From: Curtobacterium sp. S6
GTDB lineage: Bacteria; Actinomycetota; Actinomycetes; Actinomycetales; Micrococcaceae
Direction of reading: 5' to 3'
Assembly (NCBI RefSeq): GCF_000710345.2
Contig: NZ_JHEL01000009.1
Span: forward strand, 62,001 to 126,000
Length of the DNA: 64,000 bases
Below, piece by piece: positions 61,183 to 64,000 of this stretch. The number at the start of each line of letters is the position of its first letter. Positions within the stretch are counted from its first letter, which is position 1. Position numbers and translations under genes: made by a program. The notes under the pieces are model-generated. The model did not search any database, was not told the origin of the DNA, and saw only the letters and a program-made list of their open reading frames with translations.

Positions 61183-62826
61183 TTACAGGTCGCGTCCGAT
61201 GGTCAGGTGGATCAGGGACGGGCCCTTGGTGCCCAGGGCACGACGAACGGTCTCGCCCAGGGTATCCACGGTCGCGGAAAAACCGGTGGCACCGAAGCCC
61301 TCGGCGAGCTTGACCCAGTCCGGCTGCTTGAGGTCCACCGCGGTCGGGGCGATGTTCCGCGCCTCTTCGTTGGCGCGGATCTCGCCGTACCCGCCGTTGT
61401 CCACGCAGATGATCTGGATATCCAGCTCCTCCTGGACGGCCGTCATGAGCTCCTGGATCGCGAACATCAGCGCGCCGTCGCCCAGCAGGCACACGACGGG
61501 GCGTTCCGGGGCCGCGATCTTGGCGCCCACCGCGGCGGGCAGGCCGTAGCCGAGGGTCGCGTAGGTCGCCATGTACAGCAGCGAATTGGGCTTGGGTGCC
61601 CGGTAGAAGGTGGTCGTGCCCATATAGGTGACCTGCGAGGAATCGCCCGCGATGATCGTGTCGTCCGGCAGGACCTCCATGATCAGCTCGTTGAGCTTGG
61701 CCAGTTCCGGGGCGATCGAGCGGCCTTCGTCGTCCAGACGGTCGAAGATCGGCTGGAGGTCGCGCTTCTCGCGGGGGTCCTGCCCCTCGGTGGTGACCTT
61801 CAGGGCCGCGACGAGCTGCGGGATCACGGCGGCGGAGTTTCCGGGCAGCTCCAGGTCCGGGGTCATGTTGGTGAGCATTTGGTCGCGCATGATGTCCACG
61901 CGGATCACGGGGCCGTTGGGGTGGATGTCGCCGTCCCAGAGCTCGGCCTCGCCGATCTTGGAGCCGACGATCAGCATCGCGTCGGCCTCGCGGCAAAACT
62001 CGTGCGCGGCCGTCAGCCGGAGGTCTGCACCCAGGGAGAGCCGGTGCTTTTCCGGGATCGCGCCCTTGCCGTTGACCGAGGTGATGACCGGGGCCTCGAG
62101 CATCTCGGCGAGTTCGAGCAACGACTCTCGAGCCGCCAACGAGCCACCGCCGGCCACGATGAGCGGCTTTTTGGCCTTGGCCAACATGGTGGCCGCGCGG
62201 GCGACGTCGTCCACCGGCGCCGGCTGCGGGGAACCGAGCGGACGGGCCTTCAGGTCGGCCTCGGTGAACTCGGCCTCTTCCTCGAGGACATCCAGCGGAA
62301 CCTCGATGTGCACCGGGCGCGGGCGGGAGTGCTTGAAGGAGACGAACGCATTGTGGATCATCTCCACGGCCTCCAGGGCGGAGTTGACGCGGCGAGAGGT
62401 TCCCACGATCGCGCCCACGGCGCCGGTGGGGTTCTTGGTCTCGTGCAGCGCGCCAATGTCGCGGAACTCCTGACCGCGCGGGCGGCCGGGGGAGAGGATG
62501 ATCATCGGGCGGGACTCGGCGTAGGCGGTGGCCGCGCCGGAGAGCGAATTGAGCAGGCCGGGCCCCGAGGTGGTGATCACGACGCCGGGCAGCCCGGTGG
62601 TCAGCGACCAGCCGTCCGCGCCGTAGGAGGCACCCTGCTCGTGGCGAGTGGTCACGGGCTTGATGTTCAGCTCGTCCAGGTGACGGTAGAACTCGAGGTT
62701 GTGGGTGCCCGGGATGCCGAAGACGGTGTCGATGCCGTAGTTGCGGAGGGTCGCCAGAATGGCGTAACCGGCGTTGTGGCGGGATTCGGTTTGGGTGATG
62801 GTGTTCTGCGTGGGCTGCTCGCTCAT
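61183..62826 (-). CDS. ThDP-dependent decarboxylase/acetolactate-synthase-like enzyme
   Basis: 547 residues from the ATG at 62826 (GAGGAGGAA upstream). Three-domain ThDP fold: catalytic Glu63 in TTRHEQGASYGADG, central Rossmann domain, and the ThDP/Mg motif GDGALMFAIQELMTAV followed by VDNGGYGEIRANEEARNIAP. The segment around GGYGEIR and VDLKQPDWVKLAEGFGATGF is like AruI, 5-guanidino-2-oxopentanoate decarboxylase, so a role in arginine-derived keto acid breakdown fits the window. Other 2-keto-acid decarboxylases remain possible. Confidence 0.8.
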   Translation of the reverse strand: MSEQPTQNTITQTESRHNAGYAILATLRNYGIDTVFGIPGTHNLEFYRHLDELNIKPVTTRHEQGASYGADGWSLTTGLPGVVITTSGPGLLNSLSGAATAYAESRPMIILSPGRPRGQEFRDIGALHETKNPTGAVGAIVGTSRRVNSALEAVEMIHNAFVSFKHSRPRPVHIEVPLDVLEEEAEFTEADLKARPLGSPQPAPVDDVARAATMLAKAKKPLIVAGGGSLAARESLLELAEMLEAPVITSVNGKGAIPEKHRLSLGADLRLTAAHEFCREADAMLIVGSKIGEAELWDGDIHPNGPVIRVDIMRDQMLTNMTPDLELPGNSAAVIPQLVAALKVTTEGQDPREKRDLQPIFDRLDDEGRSIAPELAKLNELIMEVLPDDTIIAGDSSQVTYMGTTTFYRAPKPNSLLYMATYATLGYGLPAAVGAKIAAPERPVVCLLGDGALMFAIQELMTAVQEELDIQIICVDNGGYGEIRANEEARNIAPTAVDLKQPDWVKLAEGFGATGFSATVDTLGETVRRALGTKGPSLIHLTIGRDL

Positions 62827-62955
62827 GAGATTCCTCCTCGCCGCGGCACTGCGGCTGATGGTCGTGACGGCCGTGTGTTCGTTGGGTCGTGTCCCGTGTG
62901 GGAGCCTATCGCGACGCGCGAGACCCCGCCCGGAGTATCCGAGCACGCAACCAGA

Positions 62956-62972
62956 ATATACGTATATGCAAC
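62956..62972. promoter_or_regulatory. Candidate operator upstream of the ThDP enzyme
   Basis: A perfect 12-bp palindrome ATATACGTATAT (62956-62967) runs into ATATGCAAC (62964-62972), the nonamer also present at the GntR gene. It lies about 135 bases upstream of the start on the minus strand, in the same orientation as at the GntR gene. Confidence 0.42.
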
Positions 62973-63049
62973 TTGGTGGGAATGCCGGATTGTCTAGTGC
63001 TCCATGGCTGGCGCGACGGGCCCTGCACGGATTCGAGGGTGCCGGAGGC

Positions 63050-64000
63050 CTACGGCCGCCTCGACCCCTCCAGTCGCCCACGCCACTCGGCCAGCACCGC
63101 CGCGTCCGTGCGCGGCGTCGCGAGCGAGACCACGATATAGACCACCACGGAGGCCACCAGGCCGATGTAGATCGGCTGGTTGGCGTCCACGCCGAAGAAG
63201 ATCATCGAGACCAGCACACTGATCGCTCCGACGAGCATCGAGCTGGCCGCCGCCGGGCCGGTGCCGCGCTTAAAGAACAGGCCGCCGAGGATCGCCACCA
63301 GCAACCCGCCGACGAGGATGTCATACGCGATGGTCAGGGCGGTGACGACGCTTGGCACGAGCATCGCCAACAGCGTCGCGATCACGCCGATGCCGAGCAC
63401 GTACCAGCGGTCCCCCGAGACGCTCGACGAGCCGTCCGCGCCCTCGGGCCCCTGCGCCTGGCCACCCTTTCGTCCGAGCAAGCGCCCAATGAGCGGCACG
63501 ACGTCGACCCGTGCCACCGTCGCCGAGGCGATGAGCGCTCCCGAGGCCGTAGACATCATCGCGGCGACGCCGGCCGCGAGCACGATGCCGCCGAGCCCGG
63601 CGGGGAGGTAGTCCTGGGCGAGGGCCGCGAAGGCCTCATCCGGGGATTCGAGGTTCGGGAGGACCACCGCGGCGGCCATTCCGATCACGGCACCGGCGAT
63701 GCCGTACAGCAGGGTGTAGACGCCCGCCGCGAAGCCGCCCCAGCGGGCCACGCGCGGCGTCCGGGAGGTGAAGACGCGTTGCCAAATATCCTGCCCCACC
63801 AGCAGGCCCAGCGTGTAGATCACGAACATCGTGACGATGGATTCGGTGCCCATGGCCCCGGGGTGGAAAAACTCGGCGTCGAGGCGGTCGTGCAGGCCAG
63901 ACCAACCGCCCGCGGAGTGCAGGGAGAACGGCAGGAGCAGGAAAAACATGCCGACCGTCATGACGAGGAATTGCAGCAGGTCGGTCAGCGTAATGGACCA
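63050..64000 (-). CDS. Sodium:solute symporter, C-terminal part (cut by window end)
   Basis: The frame stays open to the last base, so the gene starts beyond the window; about 316 residues are visible. Eight or so membrane segments; QDIWQRVFTSRTPRVARWGG and AAGVAAMMSTASGALIASAT are characteristic SSS-family blocks (the latter carries the Na2-site Ser/Thr). Substrate unknown; PanF/PutP-like. Located upstream of the ThDP enzyme on the same strand, it may import its precursor. Confidence 0.88.
   Translation of the reverse strand, partial: WSITLTDLLQFLVMTVGMFFLLLPFSLHSAGGWSGLHDRLDAEFFHPGAMGTESIVTMFVIYTLGLLVGQDIWQRVFTSRTPRVARWGGFAAGVYTLLYGIAGAVIGMAAAVVLPNLESPDEAFAALAQDYLPAGLGGIVLAAGVAAMMSTASGALIASATVARVDVVPLIGRLLGRKGGQAQGPEGADGSSSVSGDRWYVLGIGVIATLLAMLVPSVVTALTIAYDILVGGLLVAILGGLFFKRGTGPAAASSMLVGAISVLVSMIFFGVDANQPIYIGLVASVVVYIVVSLATPRTDAAVLAEWRGRLEGSRRP

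Noticed and set aside
1-64000. CRISPR array, tRNA, rRNA or insertion sequence
   Set aside because: No regularly spaced repeats, cloverleaf-forming intergenic segment or transposase-like protein was seen in either strand.

Overview
The window is high-GC DNA with dense, mostly co-directional genes, frequent ATGA/GTGA overlaps and many GTG starts. Gene content (LysX-type lysyl-phosphatidylglycerol synthase, putrescine oxidase, NrtR-type Nudix regulator, CitMHS/CitAB, paired CrcB) points to an actinobacterium, probably order Micrococcales and perhaps Micrococcaceae (Kocuria/Arthrobacter-like). The genus is an inference from family resemblance only.

1-12.95 kb is a nearly complete agmatine/putrescine/GABA catabolic locus: agmatine deiminase (cut by the window edge), an amidase, an APC permease, a divergent TetR repressor with a perfect 21-bp palindrome, putrescine oxidase, a tandem universal stress protein, succinate-semialdehyde dehydrogenase, aminobutyraldehyde dehydrogenase, GABA transaminase and a GABA-type permease. 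Together they would take agmatine to succinate. 12.9-18.8 kb is a membrane-lipid region with two copies of one divergent module (a conserved small membrane protein opposite a CDP-alcohol phosphatidyltransferase-like protein). The first copy continues into PlsC- and CdsA-like genes; the second copy's transferase has lost its catalytic motif.

18.8-21.2 kb is a lower-GC, probably acquired cassette on the minus strand: a TATAAT promoter, an 11-codon peptide gene with a strong RBS, a hairpin, a SAM methyltransferase and an overlapping MFS exporter. This is the most novel part of the window. 21.3-31 kb holds an ArsD-like Cys-tailed protein, an alanine/sodium symporter, the LysX lipid-aminoacylation operon with a probable aminoacyl-PG hydrolase, NhaA and a MarR regulator. 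31.2-35.5 kb is a GntR-controlled OpuC-type ABC importer. 35.5-40.8 kb holds DoxX, a rhomboid-like protease, a double VOC protein, LysR, PdxH-like oxidase and a VanZ-RDD fusion.

40.8-41.4 kb is a gene-free region packed with DnaA boxes, origin-like but without dnaA/dnaN beside it. It is followed by a TPP riboswitch and thiM-thiE-thiD-tenA. 44.7-49.2 kb is a citrate-type transporter/USP operon divergent from a CitA/CitB-type two-component system. 49.3-57.3 kb carries a GGCT-SGNH fusion, superoxide dismutase, an aldehyde dehydrogenase, a PNPOx stress protein, an NrtR-like regulator overlapping a small monooxygenase, a 2-hydroxyacid dehydrogenase, and a GntR-MFS operon. 57.6-58.5 kb encodes a two-subunit CrcB fluoride channel. 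58.5-59.65 kb is a scar: a truncated DUF805 gene and a low-GC segment lying between two 58-bp direct repeats. The window closes with an AEC transporter, a PAP2-like protein, a ThDP-dependent decarboxylase and the 3' part of a sodium:solute symporter, all on the minus strand.
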